Assembly (NCBI RefSeq): GCF_037975245.1
Contig: NC_092574.1
Coordinates: 21,537,713 to 21,601,712, forward strand
Length of the DNA: 64,000 bases
Reading direction: 5' to 3'
Source: Apostichopus japonicus
Lineage: Eukaryota > Echinodermata > Holothuroidea > Aspidochirotida > Stichopodidae
The translations under genes were made by a program, and so were the position numbers. A model generated the notes under the pieces. The model was given only the letters and a program-made list of their open reading frames with translations, made no database searches and had not been told where the DNA came from. This document shows, piece after piece, positions 26,411 through 39,164 of this stretch (position 1 is its first letter; every line of letters begins with the position of its first letter).

Positions 26411-26702
26411 CCTTGGCATATACTTTGCATATAATGAGGCGGGCGGTAGCAGATGTAGCCAGCTGCTTGGCATACTTTGCATATAATGGGGCGGGGCTGT
26501 AGCAGATGCAGCTGCTTTGACATACTTTGCATATAATGGGGCGGGGCGGTAACAGATGTAGCTGCTTTGGCATACTTTGCATATTATGGGGCGGGGCGGT
26601 AGCAGATGTAGCTGCTTTGGCATACTTTGCATATTATGGGGCGGGGCGGTAGCAGATGTAGCTGCTTTGACATACTTTGCATATAATGGGGCGGGCGGTA
26701 CT
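26411..26702. repeat. Strict 50-bp tandem repeat with GC boxes
   Basis: Six units. The word CATACTTTGC starts at 26471, 26521, 26571, 26621 and 26671, exactly 50 bp apart; a first, variant copy begins near 26416. Each unit combines TTTGCATAT(A/T)AT, GGGGCGGGGC and AGATGTAGCTGC. The first and last units are the most diverged. An open frame on the minus strand spans the array only because 3 x 50 bp is in frame; it has no protein motif. Confidence 0.95.
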
Positions 26703-29700
26703 GATATCTTCATACGTTTGTAGAACCTAATTATTAGCTGATTTGCGACCTCTTTGGACAAGAGAGAATTCGTAAAATATATGCGACAATGGCCATAGTC
26801 ATTTCAGACACGATCCATGGTGCTTGTGATGAGGGACCGAAAAGTGATTACGTCATTTTAGAACCATGCAGTTGCTTTTGTTTAAACATTACTGACATGA
26901 ATGTGATTTTTTAAGTTTGGTTTGAACAATGCCATACATTTTATAACTGCACTGCGTGGAAAGCGATACGAGTTAAACCAGATATACACCGCATGCATGT
27001 GTTGACACCACCCACACTGTGGTATGTAGCTGTACTTTGCACTAGTATATCGTATGAATTTTTACCCAACTGATATCCTTACTGCATAAATAAATATAGC
27101 AGGCATTATTGGGTTAGGAGTTAGTACACGGTAATGTTTATATTCCACGATGTGTGACGTCAACCAGGTTAAGTTTGACCTGTAAAAAGTGATACCTGTG
27201 ATGATACTAAAGAAGAAATGACCGTAAACGAACACTATCGATCAAAGTAAAACCATGTCACCCTGGACAATGAGGCTCGATAGATCATGTCGGCTATTAG
27301 TATTCAATCTAAGATGGAATTAGTTGGCTTCTTGTAGCTCCCTGGTTTAACCAGGGAAGTGTACGCATAGTCCGTGTACACCATGGTGTAACACGATAGT
27401 GACTCGTGGAAGGATATCTACTACTTCCATGAAAACCGATTTTGCTTAGACTGGTAATAGTAATAAAATCTGGGAATTAGTCAGTCAACAGGCAACATCA
27501 GTGTATAGAACAGAAGACAAGAATGTCGCAAAACTACTTCCACATGGATGATATTACACACGCAGTTAGACTTACAAAGTTACAATTCACTATATACAAA
27601 TCAGCCGTCCGCAGTGTAGCATATTTGAAATACTGTAAGTTCCGATATACATGTCAAGTATAGAGAACTGGTACTCCCTGCGGTATTACCATCATATACC
27701 CCCCCTCAAACCCCCCCCCCCCCTAAAAAAACCCCCCACCGCCAACATATTACTTTATACACTCAAATAATGGTTGCTCAGATTCAATCTGAAACCAAAA
27801 CATTTTACTGTCTCCGTCGAGGCATTTAACCAAGATGTATTCATTTGCATTCTCTTATTGAACACGCTAGCTGCAATATCTGACCGTGAAAACCAATTTT
27901 AATCAGAGAGGCTAGGGAACAACCCCACCCCACCGCAACTCCACCCTACCCCACCGCAACTCCATTTCCCCCTCCCAACAAATTCACATCAATCGTTGTT
28001 ACGCCGTGGTGGTGCCGTCACACATGAGAATTCCAAAAAAGCTGAAGACTGCTCTGACCCATGTCCCCTCCCCCACCCCCCCAATCGAACCTATATGTCG
28101 CCTCCCCCCCCCCCTCCAGGAGCCGAATGGAAGTGCAGTACTTTTAGAAATGTATATGTCAAAGTTAAGATTTTAAAAATGATTAGAAATTCAAGAAATT
28201 ATCGGTTAACTACTAGAAAGCAAACCATCGAAATCGATAACCTATGTAATTTAGCGATCATTATGAACACTGTATTTGAAACTGTGCAACATCTTATTCT
28301 AGCACAAGTCTCCGAATGTGGAATACATCCAATGAAACCACCCCTTCCTTCCCCCTCCCCCTGACCAAGAAGAATGTGTCACCCCATGTTGTCACAAGGA
28401 GTCACAGTTGCAATATGACTTATCCAGAATTTCAAGACTTGCATGCGTACTGTATTGTGTATAACGCAGTGAAGAATGACACAATGAAAGTCATTGTTGA
28501 GTCAGTATAGGATATCCTGTGAAAAAACGTATCGGTTTGTTTACGATATTTTAATTCCATTTAAAGCAGTATAGTGCTTTTGATTATGAAAATGTCGTAA
28601 AATATTAAAAATCGCTCCACTAATACAAAGTTGTTGTTTTGTTTTTATTATAATAATAATCTTCAAACAGTTTGATTTTTTCGATGCTACTGAAAATGTC
28701 ATCAAACTGTATTTCGAATAGTCAAGTTTCACTTTCAAATAATGAAAAGGTTTGAACATTCCCAATGTACTAAGTATATGTGAATGGCAGTACAACGAAA
28801 GTGTCTAGGCGATAGAATGTTGAGAAGTTGGTATACAATCAGTAAATTGTTTTACTTATAAACCTTCACTTAGTAGGATTATCTATAAAAGGGGTCTTAA
28901 TTTCCTCAATTTGCAATCTTTCCTGAGTAAAATACTTGGCAGAGGTGACTTTCTTTGAAGACAGGATTCATTCCTGCAGATATTATCGATTTCGAGTTAC
29001 TTAATGTTTTTTTTTCATATTTTTTATATATAATTCTTTCAAACTATCAGAACAAACAACATTCGTATCACTAATTTTACTTCAGATATCTTCTCCAATT
29101 TCTATTTTTCTTTTTCTTTCTTTGTTTGAGTGTTTTCAGTGAATAAACACTGAATACACATGATATGAGATTGTCGCAAAACGATGGCCAGCGGAATTTT
29201 ATGCAAAATACTGACTTACATGCTGTGCCAGGTATAATCCATAAATGTCAGTGCGCTGTCATGAGTGTTCCTGGAGACTAATATAAAGTCTGCCCAGGGT
29301 ACGCGAGATCAAACAGAGGTTAACAACATTCGCTGGAAATCTAGCAGTCACAAACTCAATACGTCGGCCTGAGTTGAGTAACCTCTGCAAACACTGTAGT
29401 AACTATCAACATTTGTCCCTGTTATTGATACATACGTTCGCTAATTAGCAAAGAGCATTTTACTTTCACGAACCCTCTTCTGTCCGACCCCACCCTCTCT
29501 CCGCCCACTCCAAGGAAATCTTATACAACCCCCCCCCCCTTTCAGTAGTAATAAACTGGTGTATAAATATTAAAGCCAAAATTTTCATATTGATTTATAA
29601 CATTTCATTCTGACGATATCAGAGTTTTGATTCATATATACTTGGTCTGTAACATGGGGAAAACTACAGATCCATGTGTATATGTGGATGCAACTATACG

Positions 29701-31342
29701 GGAGCTCTATATAAAACATTACATTGTAGGTATAATGTGTTATTAACACTACACTAAGGTAAATTTATACAGGGAAAGACCTTTAACACTACATAATTCA
29801 TTTTACGGGGGCTGCCTTACATGGTTGACTCGGTAATCACTTTTCTCGCGTTTCATAGAGTATATAGGATTAGGGTACGAATGCAGTCATAAATTAGAAG
29901 TCCGAGGTATATGAGAAATAACCCGGCATAATTCCGTGCACTATGTTTGATATGTACGTACATTGATTGTGAGGAATATACTTCTCGTTTGTATTTATAT
30001 GATCAGAGAGGTATCGTATAATTTAGCCTCTTAACAGAGTTTAATTTGAGGGAATATAGCAGCTGCCCGTATATCAAAAAAAAAAAGAAGGAGAAGAACC
30101 TCTCATTTGAATTAAAGAAACCGGTCGTTACATTTCATTATTGAAATCATATATGGATACCAGGAAGTCATGTCCAGATGCGTGCGCGCGTGTGTGTCTG
30201 TGGTTGAGTGAAGCTCAGTGTATAATTATGGTCATTGGTTAATGAATATTCATGAATTTTCTCAAGGAGCCCCTCGAGTGTCGCTGCTTGCCTGGGAGGA
30301 TAACTTAAGGAGAGAGCTCAGCTGTTCATAAGCATACTACAATTAACACGTATATGTTTTCGTTAATAAACAATTTCTTCAAGATAACTTGTACACGTCA
30401 ACTAACTGAGGCACGACAAGGATAGATTTAATATACTGCTGATAAAATGTTTGGTATATATAGACATATACTGTTGGACTTTTACACTGGGACTTTCATT
30501 ATGTAACGATAAAACCTTCTTAGAACAAAGGCAATTGTTTGTCTTGTTCAAATAATTTCATAATCTTAAAATTCTTAAAATTGAAAGGGACACATTTCTA
30601 AGCACTACACAATCAGTGAACAAGCGATGCGGACAGATGACGTCATTGCAGTCACGTGTCATGAACTTGACGAATCCTCTCGATTGTCGAACAACCACGG
30701 TGTCAAAACTTGAGCTTTACTACTAGCACAGTTGGGTTAATGTATAATATAAGCAAGTTAAACCGTTCTCTTTAACCCGTATAATTCACTACATGTATGG
30801 TTACTTCTATTTGATGAAACTGCAAGGGGCCAAAGCTCACAAATAGTGTTTTTCTTCCGCGGTTGAGCAGGAAGATTATTGTTGATACATCGAAAAGAAA
30901 TCTGGGATAAGCTCTAAGATAAACTTCAGTCGAAGAGATAAAAACCTCAACAATACCTTTGGGCTCTTAAAAACAGTTATAATAAGGACATGTTCATAGT
31001 TACAGGTGGTATAAGATGCAGAGGGAGGTCAAAGTTCGTTCCCTGCAGAAATACGGAAATGGGAAGAACACGTGTATACTGATTGCAGTGAGAAAATACC
31101 TTTGTCACATTGATTTGCCATAACTGTTGACTTTCCTCTAGAAATCTCTCCCCTACAGACCGTTTAACCCGAGGTTATCAAAGCAACTAGTGTTGCACTT
31201 CAACGAGCATGGAAGGGAAAGTGAGAGAGGACGGGATGTTTCTTTCAAGTTCATCAATCATTTTGTACGCAGCAGTTGATCCCATCAAATTAATGTTCAT
31301 CGATCAGTAATATGACATACTTCTATCGATATTAGCATAGAT
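26703..31342. other. Non-coding stretch
   Basis: No gene was recognised. It contains C-rich low-complexity DNA at 27700-27735 and 27920-28110, with a duplicated CCCCACCGCAACTCCA, plus a C run near 29528-29540 and a CRE-like GATGACGTCATT near 30637-30648. If the minus-strand gene extends to the left, this is first-intron sequence. Confidence 0.45.
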
Positions 31343-31620
31343 TTCGAGTTGGTTAGCAATAGCATCATGTTTGATCTCTAGAGTAAGGCAAATATATCAC
31401 CAAAACAGTTCTAGTATTGTTCGATACAGGTGACGAACGCCTACAGTGGAACTACGACCTTCCTTACCGGTTTCGAACCTCTGGACATACAATCAGCGTC
31501 CGTAGCCTAGTTGGTTAGGGTGTCCGCGTACAGAGCGGAAGGCTCGAATCCCGGTGGAGGCTGGAAGTTTTTTCACTGTTCCGAATTTTCCAACTAACTA
31601 CGATTTCAAGTATATATATT
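31343..31620 (+). mobile_element. tRNA-derived SINE, copy 2
   Basis: This is the best-preserved tRNA-like 3' half of the family (31496-31561): seven-base acceptor-like start GCGTCCG, canonical A box TAGCCTAGTTGGTTAGGG, and B box GCTCGAATCCCGG. The 3' strand TGGAGGC pairs only partly with the 5' strand. The 5' half starts TTCGAGTTGGTTAGC and includes TTGTTCGATACAGG. It ends in an AT-rich tail. It lies about 130 bp inside the first intron of the minus-strand gene, antisense to it. Confidence 0.88.
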
Positions 31621-31637
31621 CATATATGGAAACACGT

Positions 31638-31639
<2 letters not shown>

Positions 31640-31680
<41 letters not shown>

Positions 31681-31720
31681 ATCTATATATATATATATAT
31701 TATGTGTGTGTGTGTGTGTG
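31640..31720. repeat. (AT)n followed by (GT)n microsatellite
   Basis: Alternating AT from 31640, interrupted by GTATGTATATCT, then a GT run at about 31702-31720. Read on the minus strand past the splice donor, it creates an artificial His-Thr tail on the neighbouring coding exon. Confidence 0.95.
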
Positions 31721-31747
31721 TTTGTTGTAGCATATAACAAATATCGG

Positions 31748-31759
31748 ACTTACCAGCGG
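31748..31759 (-). promoter_or_regulatory. Splice donor of the first coding exon
   Basis: On the minus strand the sequence reads CCGCTG|GTAAGT, matching the consensus donor at all six intronic positions. It leaves the reading frame in phase 0 after residue Leu477. Confidence 0.85.
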
Positions 31760-33184
31760 TGACCATGTAGGTTGCAGGATGTCGTATGAACCGGCAGGGG
31801 AGGCGGGTTTGTACGCCTTCCCCTTCCAAAGCTTCCGCGGCATCAGTCTGCTGCTCCCGCTGGGCGCACCCGTCACTTTTCCTCGTCGTAATCCTGATGG
31901 GGAAGATGGAGGAGAGGTTGTAAGGTCAGGTGACTCAGTGCCACCTTTCATGTCCCCCTCACTCTTACCAGAGGTGGACGAGGAGGGGTTACTTGAAGCC
32001 TTCATACTAGACGTTAATTTACTGAAATAACTAAAACGACGACGAGTTGATGGAGAAGAAAATAGTCTGCTCAGAGGAGAAGTCGGAGAGGATTCATTGG
32101 AGCTTTCGTCGACGGCTCTTGGAACAACGACCGAATCGACGGATTTAATGGTCCGTAAAAGTCTCTTCTGTTTGTTCGAACGAACACGCAGCGATCCCGG
32201 TTTTTCGGGACGGGGCGAACCGTTGTTGTTGTTACCGGTTTCCGATTTTTCTGTCTCGACAGACAACAGATTTGGGTCTAGGCTACGACATAAGCGAAGC
32301 CTTTGGTGAGATCCCGCTGCTAACGGCGGAGGTACATTGGGGCTTATGTCACCGTTTTCATCCCAAATAGCATTCCGAATGTAATATTTTTTCTGGGCGG
32401 TGTGAGCTTTCAACGAATCTACCGCGGTTCTGTCGACATCTTGGGTATCTTTACCCGGCAGCGGCAGCAGCTGCTCTTGATGAGAAGATCCATTTGTTTG
32501 CGTTCGACGGGAAGATGACACCTCAATTTCAAGCTTGAGATCACTAGGTGTCGTATCACCGGATAAGGTATTTTCACGTCCCCGTCTTCTTCTGTAGTCG
32601 TGGGAAGTGTTAGCTCGTTTCCGAAATGAAACTTTATCTCCAAGATCTGATTGTTTTTTCTCGTGAGTTGTTCTGGTTGTTGCTGCTGCTTCTGCTGTTA
32701 TTTCATCTGACGATTTCGAGGGCGGTTCACGTTTCGAGGCTTGCTTATCCAGCGGTACGTCCCTCCCCGGTGATGACCGACGACGACGGCGGTGGCGACG
32801 ATCATCATCCAACTCCTCACGACCAACTTCTTGCTCTTCTCGGGTATAACATGGAGCTCCCGCTGGGTTTAAATTTTTCCCGGTCACAAATGACGGATCC
32901 GTCGCTGAGTTGGACGGTGAGTGGTCACTGCCACAACACGCATTAGCAGCAGCAGTAGTAGTAGTAGTAGAGGCAGCAGAAGACTGATGGTGATAACTTC
33001 CAAAGGTCTCTCCTTGATGGGAAATTTTCCCTTCAGATTGTTTATAAGATTCCATATCTGAACGACCATAAACGGCAGTAGGGCATTCCTCGTCCACTTC
33101 CTCCTCCGCCACCTTTTCGTTTCTCGTTAATGTAACTTCTTGCCTGGCACTGGCAGTAAAGCCTACCATTATATAAGATGCCAT
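31754..33184 (-). CDS. First coding exon of a disordered, possibly Rho-GEF (ephexin/SGEF-like) protein; 5' part only
   Basis: A 477-codon open exon starts at the first ATG after an in-frame TAG (about 20 codons upstream) and has a good start context (GGGAATGG). It ends in phase 0 at the perfect donor CTG|GTAAGT (intron begins at 31753). Beyond the donor the frame runs into a CA repeat, so it should be cut there. Seen in the protein: a Ser/Thr/Ala run at ~69-81, an Arg cluster at ~129-137, KKYYIRNAIWDENGDIS at ~265-281, KRLLRTIKSVDSV at ~340-352, FSYFSKLTSSMK at ~384-395, and RKLWKGKAY with QPTWSPL at ~450-477. There are several RRxS-like phosphosite candidates, no membrane segment and no signal peptide. 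From family knowledge, SGEF/ARHGEF16-type Rho GEFs have a long disordered N-terminus with a KRLLK-like motif and a TWSQL motif just before the catalytic DH domain; the match here is short. The catalytic exons are not identified in this window. Another scaffold protein remains possible. Confidence 0.75.
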
Positions 33185-35435
33185 TCCCTTGACATTGTTA
33201 CTCTCAACGCGGAAACTATAGTTATTATGCTTAGGTACTACAGACAGCTATGAACACCGTCTATCATGGCATTATACGCTCGCATAAAACACATTGTCAA
33301 AACAAACGGACTCATCGCTGGATGAGGCGAATACTTGCTCAAGTTGAAGTACAGTTTACGACCTTCGCCTGGCGTGGTATCTAAATAAATTTTCACCGTG
33401 AGGAAGTTGTAGGTAGTTATCTTCGTCGACTGAAGTCTCTATTTAAAGCTGAGCCAAATTTTGCACACAGTACGAGCGCGATGCATTGCAGTGTGTTATG
33501 TCAAAAAATACAGCACTGTTTTCACTATACGTTTTGCCACATTTAATTTCCTTGTGATTATAGAGTGTTTGTTTTTGTTTTGATTTTTTGTATTTCGTAC
33601 TCAGCACTTTTTAAACTCTGCGGGTCTGTTATGAACACACATGGATCACCTTAGTATAAGTTCGCCACGCAAACAGGGTCTGACATCGTAGGCTATATAC
33701 AATTTGGTAATTTAATAACTTTGAAAATTCTAATTGCGTTACTACTATACCAGCAACGTAATAGAGATACACTATTATGATATGGTATAAAGAAATCATG
33801 ACAAAAATCATTGAAATTGGTCATCGCGAAATCCAATAGGAAAAACAAAAAAAACCAGGAAATGGTATCAAAAGTTGTACAAAAACACAGAGAGAAAATA
33901 TCTCTCTCTCGATAGATGCGTTAATATAAGTGTGAGATCCATGACAAATATAACCGATGGTTGATCCAGTTAAATATTAAATAGTACATTCCATCACACG
34001 TTTCTCCAATCACAACACGTATCGATAAATCAATGAATGAGAAAATAAATGACTGGAATCAATCAATCAAACAATTAAACCGAATTCCTGACCACCTATG
34101 GAATCCCTAGTAATTCAAGCACTTCATATAATGTTTGTACTTTACGACACGAGTCTGTTTATCCTGACGCGAACAGAGATACTCTGCATACATAACAGCT
34201 TGTGCAGTTTACTTTTATCATCAACGCGCGTATACGCTGCGGTATATCTGTGTATGCAGTGACCGTTCGGGTTAGTTGTACACTGTTTGGTCGTCTGCTA
34301 CGCAATCGGCTATGTATGCAGTAGTGATATATATAGTATTAACCCACTGTTGATCACATGTGTGTTTTTTCTTGACCGTGAGAAGATGTGTATAAAGTCA
34401 ACCTAACGCACTGAGCTGTGTGTACGGTTTATTGGTTGCATTCTTTGCACCTCATTAAACTTTCTATCACAGCGGATATGGAATAACAGAAGGGTGAATT
34501 ACGAATAACAACACGCAACATGAAACAAACACCTATCGATCCTTACGCCTTTTTCATTTTGTTTTCTGGAAGGGGGTGGATTAATCATTTAACTTTTCAA
34601 GTCGGTTTCAGTTGTTTTTTGGTTCATTTTTTTTATAGAACAAGACAGGATACAGTGGCACCAAATTATCCACAGACTCGGTCGTAAGTAGCTATGTATA
34701 TGAGATATTCTTGAGGACATAATAGGTTGTGTTTGTCATAGCAATACGCTATTCCTTGTCTATAAACTTATTTTTTTCCTGTTATGATAATAAATTAAAA
34801 TCAATATTCGTTATTTCATTCGGGCTATTGTTGATTTGACATTGTAACAGGTACCTTAAAAGCTTGTATTACTTTGGATGTTACACGTATAACACAGTCT
34901 AAGACACCTCTCGTTTCCCAGGAACTGTAAAAGTTACATACATACTTTTTATATGAAAAGGGGGAAAACCACCTTTCAATAGTGTTTCAAGACAATGAAT
35001 GTGGTTATGGGATGGGACGTGGTGGGGGTATAGATTAATGACTGTATAGCTGAATTGAAGTTGTAATTTTGGCTACAATGTATCATGTGTGGTAGCAGCT
35101 TAGAGGTGGTTTGTCCAGATCACTCATGTGTAACATGCATGGGAACATAATAACTTACGTGTCAACATGGTTCAAAGTAATGCTGCAGTGAATATCTGAA
35201 GGTTTCAAACCATTCGAATTCATGACGAAATCTGTAGGCCTATACATGATGGCATAGTATATGCTAGAATTATTCCACAATGCAAGGAGAGGAGATGAAT
35301 TGTAGGCCTATGCATGTATCCTACATCAGATATTTTAACATTTCATTAACATTTTTAATTCTTTCTTTACAGGTTTTGCTCTTATTGATCGCGGAAGTGA
35401 AAATTAAACGCCCACACTCCCACCGACCTCCATGG
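33185..35435. other. Upstream side of the minus-strand gene; no promoter assigned
   Basis: This holds the 5' untranslated side of the exon at 31754-33184. A TTTAAATA word on the minus strand near 33436-33443 is TATA-like, but nothing else fixes a start site, and an upstream non-coding exon is equally possible. No other exon was recognised up to 35435. Confidence 0.4.
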
Positions 35436-35787
35436 CAGTGGCGGCGCTACAGGGGGCGTCATGCCCCGATTTTCCCCTTGACCCCAGTTGCCACCCCCCC
35501 CCCCCAATCAGATCTGCTATTTATCCAAAATATATAGAACTAGGCTAATCGTTTGTATTAGAAACAATGTAATAATGCATCAATGTGAAAAATTGTCAAA
35601 TGATAGCACCATTTTGCGTCTCAGTCACTTTACCTGTAGAAATATTCCGAAAGGGGACAGGAAACAAATCCGCTCCTTAGACCCCTCCCCCATATCAGTG
35701 TATATTTATTGCTACTCCGCCAAAAAATTAGGCCTTTCCCCCTGGTTGCCCCCCCCCCCAAGATTGCCTTGGCTGGTGCCGTCACTG
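35436..35787. mobile_element. Probable hAT-like MITE remnant
   Basis: The left end CAGTGGCGGCGCTAC, followed by a G/C-rich tract, is typical of the hAT-like ends seen at 40533. The right end, read in reverse complement, is CAGTGACGGCACCAG: a ten-of-twelve match over the first twelve bases. No convincing 8-bp target duplication flanks it, so the boundaries are provisional. There is no coding sequence. Confidence 0.45.
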
Positions 35788-36506
35788 CTTCCCATCGTCC
35801 CTCTCCGCCCTCACCTCCGTCCCTCTCCGCCCTCACCTCCCCCCCCCACCTTGTGCTCTTTACACCCATCGCTGTCCGTCCCGTTTCTATTTCGAGTTAT
35901 ATTCTTGTCTGCAGAATTGACATGCCTCTAGAAAGTCGTGTAGAGAAGCACGATTTCAGGGTTCAGCAGCGAACAAAGTGTAGAAGAGGGCAGCATTGAA
36001 GAACACCAATTTATCACGTTCGTTCGAAGTTGTTCGTTGAATTTTGATCAGAAAGGAATGATGAATACCGCCACGAACAGATCCGCAGCATTCATACGCG
36101 AAAAGTATCGACTACTCAGCAAACATTTGTGCAAGTACTGGGAAAACACGTGTAACCGCTCACGCCCCACGTCCCAAGCCCCACGCCGGTGCCGGAAGCC
36201 CCACTCCCAACCGCACCAAAAAAGAAATCAACCATGCCACTGAAATGATACAATGTCTGCCAAATTTAATGTTGCAAAAAGTGCTCATAGACTGTAAACA
36301 GCCTTTTTTTTTTGCCGAGCGGTGGAAACGTCAGATGAGGAAGGGGTGGGGATGCTTATCATCGCAAGCGGTTAGCGATGCCCAGAATATGACGCGGGAG
36401 ACCCAATATAATCTAGAGACACAATGATTGTGAGGGCGTGTTAGACGGGGGGGGGGGCTCTCGCTGACAGCATGGTGGTCGCAACTTTTTTCTTTGGAAA
36501 AACGTG

Positions 36507-36556
<50 letters not shown>

Positions 36557-39164
36557 GTAAATAAAGACATTTTCGGTGTATGAGAGGATGGGGGGGGGGG
36601 TCTAAACCTTTATTAACAGCGGCAGGTTTTCAGAATAGGAAGGTGCAGCACTTTCAGACTATGTTGTATCTGCTTCTTTTCGTCTTCAGTATTGATTTGT
36701 TATCGATTTTTGAGGGGCCGTATATCATCACCCTTGTCCTCTTCAGTTCATACGCCCAAATCATAGTTAATTGATCATTATACTTGCATGTGCATGTGCT
36801 AAATATCAATTGAATCTGGCTTCGCGGAGATTCACTTCTCATGCATAGATGGTACCTTTTACTTTGTTTTTCTTTATATGTCAACGCATTGCAAACAACA
36901 CCCAACGGTATATTACACCCCTGACCCCCCCCCCTCCCCCTCCCACACACACAAACACTTATCTCCTCTATTTCAATTCAAAGGTTCCAGTCTCGTCCCT
37001 ATAGTTTAATCCCCTGTCACCTATAACATCATGGTGAGCTTGTCGGTTACTCTTGAAAATGAACAGACGCCACGCAGGCTTGCAATAAAGCAAATCTCGT
37101 TATTTATTCGTCAGCATAGGCAGCAGACCTGGCATAATGTGTGTCCCCAGTAAAACAAAATATATGTAAGAGAAACAGCACTATAGGTCGGATGAGATTC
37201 GTAAAGTAGTAAAAACCTGCCATTCCGTCACGTTCTATCGTGGCTCAGATTTAGATTACTATACGAATATTGTTTCATCACACTGCAGCCTACCGGGAAG
37301 AATATATAGTCTTTCAATAATGTAAAAAAATATCAAGTGTTTACTATTGCGTGAGTTATCAAGCATTCAACATCGTGTAAATTATCCTGGTACGAATTCC
37401 CAAGGCGGTTACTTTCATGCAACTTACCAGAATTTCAATGTCAGAAGACACCTGCGGATACTTTGGTATACATAAGCTAAGCAATATATATGTACAACTA
37501 TATAGTTTGTGAGTTGACAGTCCCATAGTTCGACTTGCTGTAAACTTGCTTACTCTGTTTTTACCTCCATGCTCTTTCGTATGACTACAATAATTGCTTG
37601 GCAAGCCAAAATGGCAAAAAATCGAGATTTTTCAGAGTTGCTTGACCGTCTTTAAAGGAATATTGTGGTGACTTCCAGTCTGAAAATCTACTTCCGGGTT
37701 ATGAAAGAATTCATCCACCATATTTTAAACTTGATTCACACTAATTTATAAGTGATAATTTGGAAATAATTAGTGGGAATGGGTTCAGGAGACATTAAAG
37801 GGATGCCAAAACAGCATGAATTGAAAAATTGAGTTTGTTTGGCCACATATTTCATAGTTATGTAACAGTCACCCTTAATTGCTTAAAGATTTTATTTTAC
37901 TTGTTTGGGGTTTCTAGAAGTACTGACATTCGTTATTATACCCATAACCCCAGGAGTGCTAATAAAGTAGACGATTGAATGGGCCAACCTGTCAGGAAAT
38001 GTATGGAATTTCGGAAAAAATCCTTGTTGAAATCGGAAATTTATAGCCATTATTGGGTGATGGTTGCGGAAAAGGAGAGATGGAGCATCCGGTAGAATGG
38101 AGCGGATTTTATACATGCTAAGCTATAATAGTTACTTTTAAATTAATTATATACTTCACTTTAATTTCTGAGCTTCCAGACTATTCCAAGATATTTCATA
38201 GGTGTTCAATTATCGAGAAATAAAAGTGTCTCAATCAGGGGGAAATGGTAATTAGGGTGAAAATTAAAGTGCTACTTTTAAAGGCAGAGCATCTCTGACC
38301 CAGGATTTGTGAAATTTCTCCTAATTCAAAATTTGAAAGTTTACTTATAAAAACCAAAAACCAAAATAATTATACGTATGGATACGAAATTGAATTTCAA
38401 GTCTAATAATTGTTAAACCACTCACCAAAGTCGATGAACTTGAGATTTATAATCCTCACTAATCTGTCATAATCTGTCACTCTCCGTCACTCTCCGTCAC
38501 ACCCTGACACACTGTAATCTGCAAATGTTCTTGTAATTCTACCAAGTTGAACTGATATAAGGGGAAAAACCACGCGCATACGCATATACTCCTCAAGCAC
38601 CACCACCGACAGTTTCATTTGATGATCTGAGCGATATAATTTCTCACGAAGCTTATTTTGTGAATCTTTTAACTGGAAACGAGTCGAAATGCACACACAA
38701 ATGTTGGCCCTAGTTTTAAACTTGGTGAACGATGAGCACACCAATATATATATATTACGACGACCTTCCTGGAAATCACATAAAATGTTTATGTTTCTAC
38801 TGGCCAAGTAAGGATATATGGTTCATTGGCAAACCTCAAGTATGAAATATGAACATAAAGTGTCTCCAAGATATATCATCGATTGTTTGTTGTGATATGA
38901 AAATGATGAATCATTTATAATTCGCTTTATAGTTTCCAGTGAAGTTCTTATTTTCTTCTCCTTCTTCTGATTCAGAACACCGAAATTAAGAATTGCGCTG
39001 AACATAACCATTGCGTGATTCTGAACAATGTAGCATGTATAGGCTATACCATTTACATATAAGTCGATAACACTTTCAATGGGTCTTGATGGAGATTGAT
39101 GCTGGTACAGCCATTTCACTACTCATAATAAATAGCAACGAATAAATTCTGTGTCCCATCAAAT
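35788..39164. other. Non-coding stretch with low-complexity tracts
   Basis: It holds a duplicated CGTCCCTCTCCGCCCTCACC phrase at 35797-35840, C/G homopolymer runs (35838, 36448, 36589, 36926) and an (AT)n at 36511-36555. The proline-rich frames near 35.5-35.9 kb arise from C-rich simple sequence. No exon was recognised. Confidence 0.45.
36511..36555. repeat. (AT)n microsatellite
   Basis: 45 bp of perfect alternating AT. Confidence 0.95.

Noticed and set aside
26348-26761. A 137-codon repetitive open frame on the minus strand
   Set aside because: It is created by the 50-bp tandem repeat; periodic peptides appear only because three units are in frame, and similar frames overlap it.
33425-33445. 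TATA box and initiator for the minus-strand gene
   Set aside because: A TTTAAATA word and a TCAGTC word are present but too close to each other for a standard core promoter, and a 5' non-coding exon cannot be excluded.
35488-35931. Proline-rich protein frame
   Set aside because: It stems from C-rich simple sequence and a duplicated 22-bp phrase; the other strand gives an equally open Gly-rich frame.
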